The notes: generated from the sequence alone by a model not told the origin. DNA of 11,070 bases from Porticoccaceae bacterium (GCA_003448675.1 DLXZ01000087.1:11016-22085); one strand, 5' to 3'. Counted from the stretch's first letter, positions 1 to 6,674 are shown. Program-made: numbers and translations.

Positions 1-869
1 ACAAGCAGCGCAAGGACTACGAAGAGTTTCTGGAAACGGATTTTTCTTTTGAAGTGCCGGGCGTCGCGCGGTTTCGCGTCAATGCTTTTAATCAAAACCG
101 TGGTGCCGGCGCGGTCTTCCGAACCATTCCTTCGACGGTTTTGAGCCTGGAGGACCTGGGTTTTGGACAGGTGTTCCGTGACATATCATTGTTGCCACGC
201 GGTCTGGTGTTGGTCACGGGTCCCACGGGCTCGGGTAAAAGTACGACCCTTGCCGCCATGGTGGATTACATCAATGACAACCGCTACCAGCATATTTTAA
301 CCATCGAAGATCCTATCGAATTTGTACACGAGAGCAAAAAGTGCCTGGTGAATCAGCGAGAGGTGCATAAAGATACCCATGGATTTAGTGAAGCACTGCG
401 CTCCGCTTTGCGGGAAGACCCGGATATTATTCTGGTTGGTGAGATGCGGGATCTGGAAACCATCCGTCTGGCGCTGACGGCCGCGGAAACGGGCCACCTG
501 GTTTTCGGCACGCTGCACACGACCTCCGCCGCGAAAACCATTGATCGGGTGATTGACGTGTTCCCGGCGGCTGAAAAAGACATGGTCAGGGCCATGTTGT
601 CTGAATCCTTGCAGGCAGTGTTGGCCCAGACTCTGATGAAAAAAATTGGCGGCGGACGCGTTGCGGCCAACGAGATTATGATCGGCACCCCGGCGATCCG
701 TAATTTGATCCGCGAGGACAAGGTTGCGCAGATGTATTCCGCCATTCAGACCGGTGCTGGCCACGGCATGCAGACCATGGATCAATGTCTGCAGCGGATG
801 GTTCAGCAGAAACTGGTCACTAAGGAAGCGGCGCGAGAAAAAGCAAAAATCGTTGAAGATTTTGCCTGA
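1..869 (+). CDS. pilT: Type IV pilus retraction ATPase PilT (5' end outside the window)
   Basis: PilT is a hexameric cytoplasmic secretion-type ATPase at the pilus base; it drives depolymerisation of pilin and so pilus retraction and twitching. The reading frame is already open at base 3 and gives 288 residues up to TGA. The family is usually about 344 residues, so roughly 56 N-terminal residues are missing. Counting from base 3, the Walker A motif GPTGSGKST is at residues 73-81. The Asp box (TIEDPIEF) follows, then Walker B IILVGE at 142-147 and the His box TGHLVFGTLH at 163-172. Near the C-terminus lies the AIRNLIRE motif, characteristic of PilT and known to be needed for retraction; it separates this protein from PilU and PilB. 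The GTG at 54 is internal, because conserved PilT sequence (EEFLETDFSFE) precedes it. pilU follows after 56 bp, probably in one operon. Nothing is broken in the visible part. Confidence 0.97.
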   Translation, partial: KQRKDYEEFLETDFSFEVPGVARFRVNAFNQNRGAGAVFRTIPSTVLSLEDLGFGQVFRDISLLPRGLVLVTGPTGSGKSTTLAAMVDYINDNRYQHILTIEDPIEFVHESKKCLVNQREVHKDTHGFSEALRSALREDPDIILVGEMRDLETIRLALTAAETGHLVFGTLHTTSAAKTIDRVIDVFPAAEKDMVRAMLSESLQAVLAQTLMKKIGGGRVAANEIMIGTPAIRNLIREDKVAQMYSAIQTGAGHGMQTMDQCLQRMVQQKLVTKEAAREKAKIVEDFA

Positions 870-913
870 TAGGCGTTTTGTCAGCTTGATCGCCGAAATT
901 GGTCAATTAACCT

Positions 914-917
914 GAGG
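914..917 (+). promoter_or_regulatory. Ribosome binding site of pilU
   Basis: GAGG lies 8 bases before the GTG at 926. It supports the GTG as the true start, since the protein from there begins with the conserved PilU N-terminus (MDFNSLLKLMVDKEASDLFI). Confidence 0.6.
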
Positions 918-925
918 TAAGAACT

Positions 926-2083
926 GTGGACTTTAATAGCCTGTTAAAACTGATGGTCGACAAGGAGGCATCGGATCTTTTTATTACCGAGGGTGTGGCG
1001 CCGTCGATCAAGATACACGGGAAGATAATTCCCATCGGCAAAAAAGAACTTGATTCCGAGCAGGCCAGGGCGCTGGTCGAAGGCATAATGAATGAGGATC
1101 AAAAACGGGAGTTCAATGCTCAAAAGGAGCTGAATTTCGCCATATCTTCCGAAGAGGTCGAAGGCGCCAGGTTTCGGGTCAGCGCATTCTATCAGCGCGA
1201 CGAGGTGGGTATGGTGCTGCGTCGTATTGAAACAAAAATCCCCACCGTTGAGCAGCTCATGCTGCCGCGGATTCTTAATGAGCTCGTAATGGAAAAGCGC
1301 GGGATCATCATTTTTGTTGGCGCCACCGGTACCGGTAAGTCCACCTCGCTGGCGGCAATGATTGGGCACCGTAACCGAAATAGCTCGGGACACATTATTT
1401 CAGTGGAAGACCCCATTGAATTTGTCCACCAACACGAGGGGTGCATCATTACCCAGCGGGAAGTGGGCATTGATACAGAGTCTTTTGAGGTGGCTTTGCG
1501 CAATACTCTGCGTCAGGCGCCCGATGTCATCCTTATTGGTGAGATTCGGACCTTAGAGACCATGCAGAACGCCATTACTTTCGCTGAAACCGGGCACCTG
1601 GTACTGGCGACCCTGCACGCCAACAACGCCAACCAGGCACTGGATCGAATCCAGCACTTCTTCCCCACTGAAGCTCAGAACCAGCTGTGGATGGATTTGT
1701 CCTTGAACCTTAAGGCCATGATCGCGCAGCAATTGATTCCGACCGCCGATGGTATGGGCCGGCGTGCGGCTATTGAGATATTGATTAACACACCCCTGGC
1801 GGCCGATACCATTCGTAAGGGTGAAGTGCATAAGCTCAAGGAGTTAATGAAGCGCTCCACCGAACAGGGCATGCAAACCTTTGACCAGGCTTTGTATAGC
1901 CTTTATGAGGAAGGCATTATCACCTATGAAGATGCTATTGCCGCGGCGGATTCGAAAAATGATTTGCGCCTGCTGATCAAATTGCAGTCAGAGACCGATG
2001 TCGGTTATCTGGATGAGGCCAGTGACGAATTCACGGTTTCGGAAGATGACAGCTCCGAACACGTAACGCTGTTTCAGCGCTGA
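926..2083 (+). CDS. pilU: Type IV pilus retraction ATPase PilU, PilT paralogue
   Basis: PilU is a PilT paralogue that works with PilT in force-generating pilus retraction and cannot usually replace it. The protein has 385 residues, close to the roughly 382 of P. aeruginosa PilU. In order it shows an N-terminal PAS-like region with SDLFITEGVAPS (16-27), Walker A GATGTGKST (132-140), an Asp box HIISVEDPIEF (156-166), Walker B VILIGE (201-206) and a His box TGHLVLATLH (222-231). The C-terminal signature around LMKRSTEQGMQTFDQALY is typical of PilU. The PilT motif AIRNLIRE is replaced by LAADTIRKGEV, which confirms PilU rather than a second PilT. The start is a GTG with a good Shine-Dalgarno sequence. 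The last 20 or so residues form an acidic tail. The 3' end overlaps the opposite-strand ruvX by 10 bp. Confidence 0.97.
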   Translation: MDFNSLLKLMVDKEASDLFITEGVAPSIKIHGKIIPIGKKELDSEQARALVEGIMNEDQKREFNAQKELNFAISSEEVEGARFRVSAFYQRDEVGMVLRRIETKIPTVEQLMLPRILNELVMEKRGIIIFVGATGTGKSTSLAAMIGHRNRNSSGHIISVEDPIEFVHQHEGCIITQREVGIDTESFEVALRNTLRQAPDVILIGEIRTLETMQNAITFAETGHLVLATLHANNANQALDRIQHFFPTEAQNQLWMDLSLNLKAMIAQQLIPTADGMGRRAAIEILINTPLAADTIRKGEVHKLKELMKRSTEQGMQTFDQALYSLYEEGIITYEDAIAAADSKNDLRLLIKLQSETDVGYLDEASDEFTVSEDDSSEHVTLFQR

Positions 2084-2568
2084 TTGGATTTACCATCCGG
2101 GGAGGTGGCGAATTCGGGCTGGCTTAGCCAGCTTTCCAGGATCAGGCGGGCCGCCTGGGCGTCAACACTGGCTTGAAGGCCTTTGCCAGGCGTGTTTGTT
2201 GGGCCGGATGCCCGAGTTTCCAGCTTGGCGGTGCGTGTGGATAGCCGCTCGTCGAACATCTGCACCGGTTTTCTGCTGTGTTCCCGTAATCGCCGGGCGA
2301 ACTTTCGCGCCCGGCGGCAAAACTCGCTCTCAGTACCGTCCATGTTGAGTGGCAGGCCGACGATGAGTACGTCAGCCTGCCACTGTTCTATATAAGCGAT
2401 TAATGCCTGCCAATCGGGCTGGCCGTCGCGGGCGCGAAATATTTTTAAAGCTCGGGCTGATCCGGTAAGGGTTTGGCCGATGGCTACCCCGATATATTTA
2501 ACACCAAAATCAAAACCCAGTGCTGTAAGGGGTTTTGACTGATCACCGCTCTCAGGCGTGCCCGGCAT
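2074..2568 (-). CDS. ruvX: RuvX/YqgF family protein, RNase H-like Holliday junction resolvase / pre-16S rRNA nuclease
   Basis: This 164-residue protein belongs to the YqgF/RuvX family, which has an RNase H-like fold. The family acts in 16S rRNA 5'-end maturation and has been proposed as a Holliday junction resolvase. Visible motifs are the first acidic strand LGFDFGVKYIGVA with D20, the VGLPLNMDG segment (70-78), FDERLST (105-111) with E107, and the C-terminal VDAQAARLILESWL with D136; these provide the expected acidic metal ligands. The ATG at 2568 lies inside the end of yqgE (17 bp overlap) and has no clear Shine-Dalgarno sequence, so translation is probably coupled. It is the last gene of the minus-strand gshB-tonB-yqgE-ruvX operon. 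Its 3' end overlaps pilU by 10 bp on the other strand. About 15 residues after the last motif (SQPEFATSPDGKSNQR) look like an unconserved tail. Confidence 0.93.
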   Translation of the reverse strand: MPGTPESGDQSKPLTALGFDFGVKYIGVAIGQTLTGSARALKIFRARDGQPDWQALIAYIEQWQADVLIVGLPLNMDGTESEFCRRARKFARRLREHSRKPVQMFDERLSTRTAKLETRASGPTNTPGKGLQASVDAQAARLILESWLSQPEFATSPDGKSNQR

Positions 2569-3130
2569 GGGTACTTAGCAGGTTGAGATCGATACCGAGT
2601 CGGGCTGCCGCCACTTCCGCACGGTCGCTATAGGGTATGTCAAATAAAAAAGCCGGCTCAGCAGGTATGGTGAGCCAGGCGTTTTCCTGCAATTCGTGCT
2701 CGAGTTGCCCGGGTCCCCATCCAGCATAGCCGAGCACCATCAGTGAGTTTTCCGGGCCCTGATTCGAGGCCAGGGCTTCGATAATATCCCTGGAAGCGGT
2801 CAGGCTGATTTGTTGGGTAACGGACACGGTCGATTGCCACTGCTGTTCGGTGCTGCAATGCAGAATAAACCCGCGCTGCTGATCAACTGGCCCACCCAGA
2901 AGCAAAGGTTGCTCGCTAAGCTCGTCGGGACAGTCCAGATCCATTTGAGCGAACACCCGGCTTAAGGGTAACTCCAGGGGTTGGTTGATCACCAGCCCCA
3001 TTGTGCCCTCACTGGAGTGCTCGCACACATAGATGACCGAGTGGCTGAAGTTGGGGTCGGCAAGACCCGGCATCGCTACCAGCAGGTAGCCGCGCAAGCT
3101 GTTACTGGTGTCCTGGCTATCATTTTCCAT
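2552..3130 (-). CDS. yqgE: YqgE/AlgH family protein (UPF0301/DUF179)
   Basis: The protein is 192 residues and matches the YqgE family along its whole length; the P. aeruginosa member, AlgH, has about 189. Family signatures are GYLLVAMPGLADPNF (14-28), EHSSEGTMGLVINQP (37-51), GGPVDQQRGFILH (79-91), LGYAGWGPGQLEHEL (133-147) and NAWL (150-153), and the typical ending AGHA is present. The biochemical role is not settled. AlgH was linked to alginate regulation in Pseudomonas, and the gene travels with ruvX in very many proteobacteria. No signal peptide or membrane segment is visible, so it should be cytosolic. The ATG at 3130 has only a poor Shine-Dalgarno sequence (TAAAG). The gene follows tonB by 43 bp and overlaps the ruvX start by 17 bp, which fits one transcript and coupled translation. 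Confidence 0.95.
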   Translation of the reverse strand: MENDSQDTSNSLRGYLLVAMPGLADPNFSHSVIYVCEHSSEGTMGLVINQPLELPLSRVFAQMDLDCPDELSEQPLLLGGPVDQQRGFILHCSTEQQWQSTVSVTQQISLTASRDIIEALASNQGPENSLMVLGYAGWGPGQLEHELQENAWLTIPAEPAFLFDIPYSDRAEVAAARLGIDLNLLSTHAGHA

Positions 3131-3173
3131 ACTTTAAGTATTGGTGCTTATGTGCCGGTTTACAAGGCACTGG

Positions 3174-4055
3174 TTACTGAGTTCGCATTGATTGGTCGGG
3201 AGAGAAGCGCCAGGTCTGGACGATCTCGATTTTGTTCCAGTCACGCATCTCCCTTGGGAAGGCCTGAAAGGGCGCGGCCAGGCGTACGGTTTCCACTGCC
3301 GCCTGGTCGAGTAGCGTATGATTTGAACTGCGGACGATTTTTACGGACTCCACGGTGCCATCGGGGAGAATGGTTACAGCGAGTTGCAGTTCTCCAAAAA
3401 GTCCCCGGCTTCGTGCTTCGGGTGGATAGTGTTGGTTGCCTGTGGCTTCTACTTTGTCGATCCAGTATTTCAGGTAGGTTGCATGGTCTGCCTGCCGGGT
3501 GCTGGCGGAAGTCAGACGGAGGATGTTTGGTTCGGTGCTTTGGGTCAGCCGCTCGGTATCCAGCTGGGCGTCCATGCTACTGATGTCCTTGACCACTTTT
3601 GGCGTGATGTCCTGATCACTTTGGCCGACAGTTCGCTCACCCACGATCGCCTTCTGCTCCAGGATCCTCCGGTTTGCCTCGCTAGTGGTTAGCACCCGTT
3701 CGCTTGAATCCGGGCTGGCCATCCGGGTGGCGGGGGGCTGCCAGGTATCCGCCTCCCGAAGCACTTCAGCGCTGTAGTCCGCTTTTCTGTCAGTGGTAAT
3801 ACGGTCCTTGTCGCTGCGGGTCTGCCCGCTACCCTGTTGGGCGGCTTGGGCGATGTGGGTGGGGTTCCTGACTTCCTCCGAGGTTGGTTGCTGAGCTAGC
3901 GTTACCTCAAATACCGTGCCCTGGGGCAGGGGTTGCATAAATTCAAAGCCGATACCGAAAATCACCACGCAGTGCACCGCGACGGCCAGAAAGAGGGCGA
4001 AGCCCAGGCGGTCGGAGCCTTTATGGGGGTCGGCGGGAGGGAAGTACACGGCCAT
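3174..4055 (-). CDS. tonB3: TonB family energy-transducing protein, TonB3-like
   Basis: TonB proteins span the inner membrane with one N-terminal helix and reach across the periplasm to outer-membrane partners. This 293-residue protein has a short cytosolic start and a hydrophobic segment at about 17-38 (LGFALFLAVAVHCVVIFGIG). A polar periplasmic stretch rich in Q, S, T, E and D follows. A TonB C-terminal domain occupies about 192-287, with the YPPEA motif at 210-214 and GELQLAVTILPDGTV. The linker lacks the long Pro-Glu/Pro-Lys repeats of siderophore-type TonB. Position between gshB and yqgE beside pilG matches P. aeruginosa tonB3 (PA0406), reported to be needed for twitching and pilus assembly. 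I infer the same kind of role here from synteny. No ExbB/ExbD genes are in the window. The ATG lies 4 bp after the gshB stop and has no clear Shine-Dalgarno sequence, so it is probably coupled. Confidence 0.88.
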   Translation of the reverse strand: MAVYFPPADPHKGSDRLGFALFLAVAVHCVVIFGIGFEFMQPLPQGTVFEVTLAQQPTSEEVRNPTHIAQAAQQGSGQTRSDKDRITTDRKADYSAEVLREADTWQPPATRMASPDSSERVLTTSEANRRILEQKAIVGERTVGQSDQDITPKVVKDISSMDAQLDTERLTQSTEPNILRLTSASTRQADHATYLKYWIDKVEATGNQHYPPEARSRGLFGELQLAVTILPDGTVESVKIVRSSNHTLLDQAAVETVRLAAPFQAFPREMRDWNKIEIVQTWRFSPDQSMRTQ

Positions 4056-4059
4056 GTGT

Positions 4060-5010
4060 TTAATTTTTCAACAGTTTGTCTATGGCGGACATCAGTTTTT
4101 GTCCAATTGCGGCAGGCTGTTCCCGGTCGATCTCCCGGACACAAGTGGGGCTGGTGACATTAATTTCCGTTAGGTAGTCGCCGATAATATCGAGTCCGAC
4201 AAAAAGCAGGCCTCTTTTACGCAATTCTGGGGCAACCTGTCCCGCAATCCAGCGGTCCCGATCGCTGAGAGGCCGCACTACCCCGGTGCCTCCTGCGGCG
4301 AGGTTACCCCGAACTTCGCCAACCGCTGGTACCCGCGCCAGGCACCAGGGCACGGGTTCACCATCGACCATTAGCACGCGCTTGTCGCCATCGAGTATTT
4401 CCGGGATATAGCGTTGGGCCATGATTGTTCGCGCGCCGTGAATGGTAAGGGTTTCGATTATGACGCTGAGATTGGGGTCGTCCTCACGGGCGCGGAAAAT
4501 ACCTATTCCTCCCATGCCGTCCAGGGGTTTGTATATAACGTCTTTGTGTTCCTTGTGAAACGCTTTCAAGCGTTCGGGGTTGCGGCTCACCAGCAGGGGT
4601 GGCGTACATTGAGGAAACTGGGTCGCAAAAATCTTTTCATTGCAGTCCCGCAGGCTCTGGGGGCGATTGACTACCAGAGTGCCCTGATCTTGTGCCGCTT
4701 CCAGGATGTAGGTTGCGTAGATATATTCGCTGTCAAAGGGCGGATCCTTGCGCATCAGAACGCAGTCAAGCGCCGCCATCGGTTTATCCTCCGCCTCCCC
4801 CAACTCATACCACCTTTCGGGGTCATCATATACTTTAAGGGGCCGTTGCCGTGCTATCGCAATGCCATCTTTGAGCATCAGATCGCACAACTCCATATAA
4901 AACAACAACCAGCCTCGCTCCTGCGCTGCCAGTAATAGAGCCAGGGTGGTATCTTTTTTGAAGTTGATTGCGCTTATGGGGTCCATGATGACGCCGAGAG
5001 ATGTGCTCAT
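4060..5010 (-). CDS. gshB: Glutathione synthetase GshB
   Basis: GshB joins gamma-glutamylcysteine and glycine using ATP, the second step of glutathione synthesis in the cytosol. The protein has 316 residues, the same length as E. coli GshB. An N-terminal domain begins SLGVIMDPISAINFKKDTT and is followed by LMRKDPPFDSEY (85-96). The ATP-grasp part contains the nucleotide loop KPLDGMGGIGIFR (161-173), RGNLAAGGTG (234-243) and the Mg-binding and active-site segment DIIGDYLTEINVTSPTC (274-290). The ATG at 5010 has a Shine-Dalgarno sequence AAGGA 6 bases upstream and gives the usual GshB N-terminus. It is the first gene of the minus-strand operon, is divergent from pilG and is followed by tonB after 4 bp. 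The same gshB-pilG divergence is known in Pseudomonas. Confidence 0.97.
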   Translation of the reverse strand: MSTSLGVIMDPISAINFKKDTTLALLLAAQERGWLLFYMELCDLMLKDGIAIARQRPLKVYDDPERWYELGEAEDKPMAALDCVLMRKDPPFDSEYIYATYILEAAQDQGTLVVNRPQSLRDCNEKIFATQFPQCTPPLLVSRNPERLKAFHKEHKDVIYKPLDGMGGIGIFRAREDDPNLSVIIETLTIHGARTIMAQRYIPEILDGDKRVLMVDGEPVPWCLARVPAVGEVRGNLAAGGTGVVRPLSDRDRWIAGQVAPELRKRGLLFVGLDIIGDYLTEINVTSPTCVREIDREQPAAIGQKLMSAIDKLLKN

Positions 5011-5012
5011 TG

Positions 5013-5027
5013 TAGATCCTTGATCTA
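5013..5027 (-). repeat. Inverted repeat over the gshB ribosome binding site
   Basis: On the minus strand this reads TAGATC-AAG-GATCTA, a perfect 6 bp inverted repeat with a 3-base loop, ending 2 bases before the gshB ATG. The Shine-Dalgarno sequence AAGGA (5017-5021) sits in the loop and the downstream arm. If the hairpin forms in mRNA it would partly hide the ribosome binding site. It could also be a DNA operator or chance. Confidence 0.4.
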
Positions 5028-5262
5028 GTCCTTAATGGGAAATCAGGGCAAAGGTGCCAGGAATGGCCGGTTATGCTGCTTTTTGCCCGACTCTGGTCTC
5101 GCAAGATAGAACCTCATACAGTCATTTCGCAGTGCGAGGATATAGTAAATTCTGAGACATAATTACTCTAAAAATTCGACTGTTATGGATAATATATCAA
5201 TTATGTGTTAAAAGTTGCGGCATGGTTTAGGTCGGTATTTCCGGCATCTGAATGCTCCGGTT

Positions 5263-5269
5263 GAGGTGA
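5263..5269 (+). promoter_or_regulatory. Ribosome binding site that fixes the pilG start
   Basis: GAGGTGA lies just before the ATG at 5272, with 5 bases between AGG and the ATG. It supports that start over the TTG at 5215, which would add 19 residues absent from PilG proteins and has no ribosome binding site. Confidence 0.75.
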
Positions 5270-5271
5270 GT

Positions 5272-5697
5272 ATGGTTGATAGTTATGAAGGCATAAAAAT
5301 AATGGTCATTGATGATAGCAACACTATCAGGCGCACCGCCGAGACCCTCTTGTCTAAGGCCGGGTGCGAAGTGATCACAGCAGTCGATGGTTTCGATTCC
5401 CTGGCGAAGATTGCCGATTCACTGCCAGATGTTATTTTCGTCGACATTATGATGCCACGTCTTGACGGTTATCAGACCTGCGCGCTGATAAAAAATAATG
5501 AACAGTTCAAACAAACACCGGTGGTAATGCTTTCCAGCAAGGATGGTTTGTTCGATAAAGCCAAGGGTCGGATCGTAGGCGCCGATGAGTACCTGACAAA
5601 ACCCTTCAGTAAAACTGAGCTTTTTGCGGTGCTGGATGATGTATTGGCCAGGAAGGCTGAAGTGGAAGTGGCGCTTCGCGAGGCAAGCGAAGTTTGA
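5272..5697 (+). CDS. pilG: Twitching motility response regulator PilG (CheY-like)
   Basis: PilG is a single-domain receiver protein phosphorylated by ChpA. It promotes pilus extension, and in P. aeruginosa it also affects cAMP production and polarity. The 141-residue protein is one receiver domain. It has the acidic pair D14-D15, phosphoacceptor D58 in FVDIMMP (56-62), a switch Ser at 88-89 in MLSSK, and the conserved Lys in YLTKPF (107-112, K110). The segments ALIKNN and KDGLFDKAKGRIVG are nearly diagnostic of PilG. The ATG at 5272 is chosen for its Shine-Dalgarno sequence and family alignment. It is the first gene of the pil-chp operon, with pilH after 51 bp. The C-terminal 20 or so residues (ARKAEVEVALREASEV) are Ala/Glu-rich and look less conserved. 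Confidence 0.96.
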   Translation: MVDSYEGIKIMVIDDSNTIRRTAETLLSKAGCEVITAVDGFDSLAKIADSLPDVIFVDIMMPRLDGYQTCALIKNNEQFKQTPVVMLSSKDGLFDKAKGRIVGADEYLTKPFSKTELFAVLDDVLARKAEVEVALREASEV

Positions 5698-5748
5698 TTG
5701 TGCGCGGTGGATGATTTCTCGAAGTTACCTGGTTTCAAGAGATAGTAA

Positions 5749-6114
5749 ATGGCAACGATATTGATTATTGACGACTCTCCGGCCGAAATCTTCAAGCTGA
5801 CTGAAATTCTTACCAGACACAATTATCAGGTGGCATCCTATGGGTCAGCGGAAGAAGGACTGGACGCCATAAGGCGTGACACCCCCGATGTGGTGTTGAT
5901 GGACGTGGTTATGCCCGGCATGAATGGCTTTCAGGCGACGCGCCAGTTAAGCCGAGATGAAGAAACCCGCAACATTCCTGTAGTTATTATCAGCATGAAG
6001 GATCAGGAAACAGACAGAATATGGGGTGAGCGTCAGGGAGCAAAAGCGTATTTGACCAAGCCCGTGTCTGAAAGTCAGTTGCTAAATGCCATTAACCAAG
6101 TCGCGCGGCACTGA
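5749..6114 (+). CDS. pilH: Twitching motility response regulator PilH (CheY-like)
   Basis: PilH is the second CheY-like output protein of the Pil-Chp pathway, linked to retraction and/or acting as a phosphate sink that opposes PilG. The protein has 121 residues, the same length as in P. aeruginosa. It shows D8-D9 at the N-terminus, phosphoacceptor D52 in LMDVVMPGMNGF, the switch residue S82 in ISMK and K104 in YLTKPV. The segment KDQETDRIWGERQGAKAYL is typical of PilH and separates it from PilG. Its ATG has a weak Shine-Dalgarno sequence (AAGAGA, 5737-5742). It sits between pilG (51 bp) and pilI (20 bp) in the same direction, so it is in the same operon. All receiver residues are intact. Confidence 0.96.
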   Translation: MATILIIDDSPAEIFKLTEILTRHNYQVASYGSAEEGLDAIRRDTPDVVLMDVVMPGMNGFQATRQLSRDEETRNIPVVIISMKDQETDRIWGERQGAKAYLTKPVSESQLLNAINQVARH

Positions 6115-6134
6115 GCGGATTATAGATATTAGCG

Positions 6135-6674
6135 ATGGTTGAACGAGCGGCCTACGACGTCATTCGGGAACTGGAGCAACAATTTCACCAGAACTCAAGG
6201 GCGCTGCCTGCCCAGGTAGACTACAAGCCGCGAATGGTGGTTTTGTGTTTTCGGATAGTCGACACAGACTTGGTGATTCCACTGGATCAGGTCGCTGAGG
6301 TTCAGGAATTGCCAGATTACACGCCTTTGCCGCGAGTAAAGGCATGGATGCTGGGAGTGGCGGCTATTCGTGGCAAGTTGGTGCCAATTGTGGATCTTGC
6401 GGGGTTTTTGGGCGATAAAAAAAGACCGGTGTCGAAATATCAGCGAATCGTCGTGGTTGCCTTGCAGAGTGGCTATTTAGGATTATTGGTCGACAGCGTA
6501 ATTGGTGTCAGGCATTTCGAAAGCGACCAATACAGTGAAACGGATAAGGCGGCACCGCCACTTGTTGAGTCCTATGTGCATGGTTGCTTCATTGAGGAAG
6601 TGGGTCAACCTAAATACATGTTTCGCCCGTTTAAACTAATTGAGGATGAGCGTTTCTGTAATTTGGCACTGTAA
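6135..6674 (+). CDS. pilI: CheW-like coupling protein PilI
   Basis: PilI links the chemoreceptor PilJ to the kinase ChpA. The protein has 179 residues, close to the 178 of P. aeruginosa PilI. After about 30 N-terminal residues, which include a family-like RALPAQ segment, one CheW domain runs from about 31 to 172. Its strand and turn pattern includes VIPLDQVAEV (47-56), GVAAIRGKLVPIVDL (74-88) and YLGLLVDSVIGVRHF (114-128). There is no membrane segment and no receiver domain. The ATG at 6135 has a poor and distant Shine-Dalgarno sequence (GCGGA, about 15 bases upstream), so low initiation or coupling to pilH, 20 bp upstream, is possible. pilJ follows after 50 bp. Confidence 0.94.
   Translation: MVERAAYDVIRELEQQFHQNSRALPAQVDYKPRMVVLCFRIVDTDLVIPLDQVAEVQELPDYTPLPRVKAWMLGVAAIRGKLVPIVDLAGFLGDKKRPVSKYQRIVVVALQSGYLGLLVDSVIGVRHFESDQYSETDKAAPPLVESYVHGCFIEEVGQPKYMFRPFKLIEDERFCNLAL

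Larger units (their letters stand above)
5011..5271. promoter_or_regulatory. Divergent intergenic region between gshB and pilG
   Basis: This 261 bp gap holds no convincing gene and must contain the promoters for both the leftward gshB operon and the rightward pil-chp operon. The stretch 5140-5212 is clearly AT-rich compared with the genes. A possible plus-strand -10 box is GATAAT at 5188-5193 (5 of 6 matches), but I see no good -35 box at the right distance, so an activator may be needed. For gshB I see only weak candidates. The region holds several inverted repeats: 5013-5027 over the gshB ribosome binding site, 5046-5088 in the presumed gshB leader, and the 11 bp palindrome TCGCAGTGCGA at 5127-5137. 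A bulged hairpin at 5241-5260 lies just before the pilG Shine-Dalgarno sequence. Confidence 0.6.

Noticed and set aside
54..869. GTG at 54 as a start of a short PilT
   Set aside because: The frame is open to the window edge with conserved PilT sequence before the GTG, so the true start is outside.
3152..3170. GTGCC/GGCAC inverted repeat between tonB and yqgE as a terminator
   Set aside because: Only 5 bp with a 9-base loop and no T tract; the gap is within a tight operon.
2981..3583. 200-codon plus-strand open frame opposite yqgE and tonB
   Set aside because: It lies antisense to two well-supported genes, crosses their boundary and shows no domain or plausible composition.
4414..4935. 173-codon plus-strand open frame opposite gshB
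   Set aside because: Antisense to a full-length conserved gshB; no recognisable domain or ribosome binding site.
5215..5271. Upstream TTG start for pilG adding 19 residues
   Set aside because: No Shine-Dalgarno sequence before the TTG, extra residues are not found in PilG proteins, and the ATG at 5272 has a strong ribosome binding site and fits the family length.
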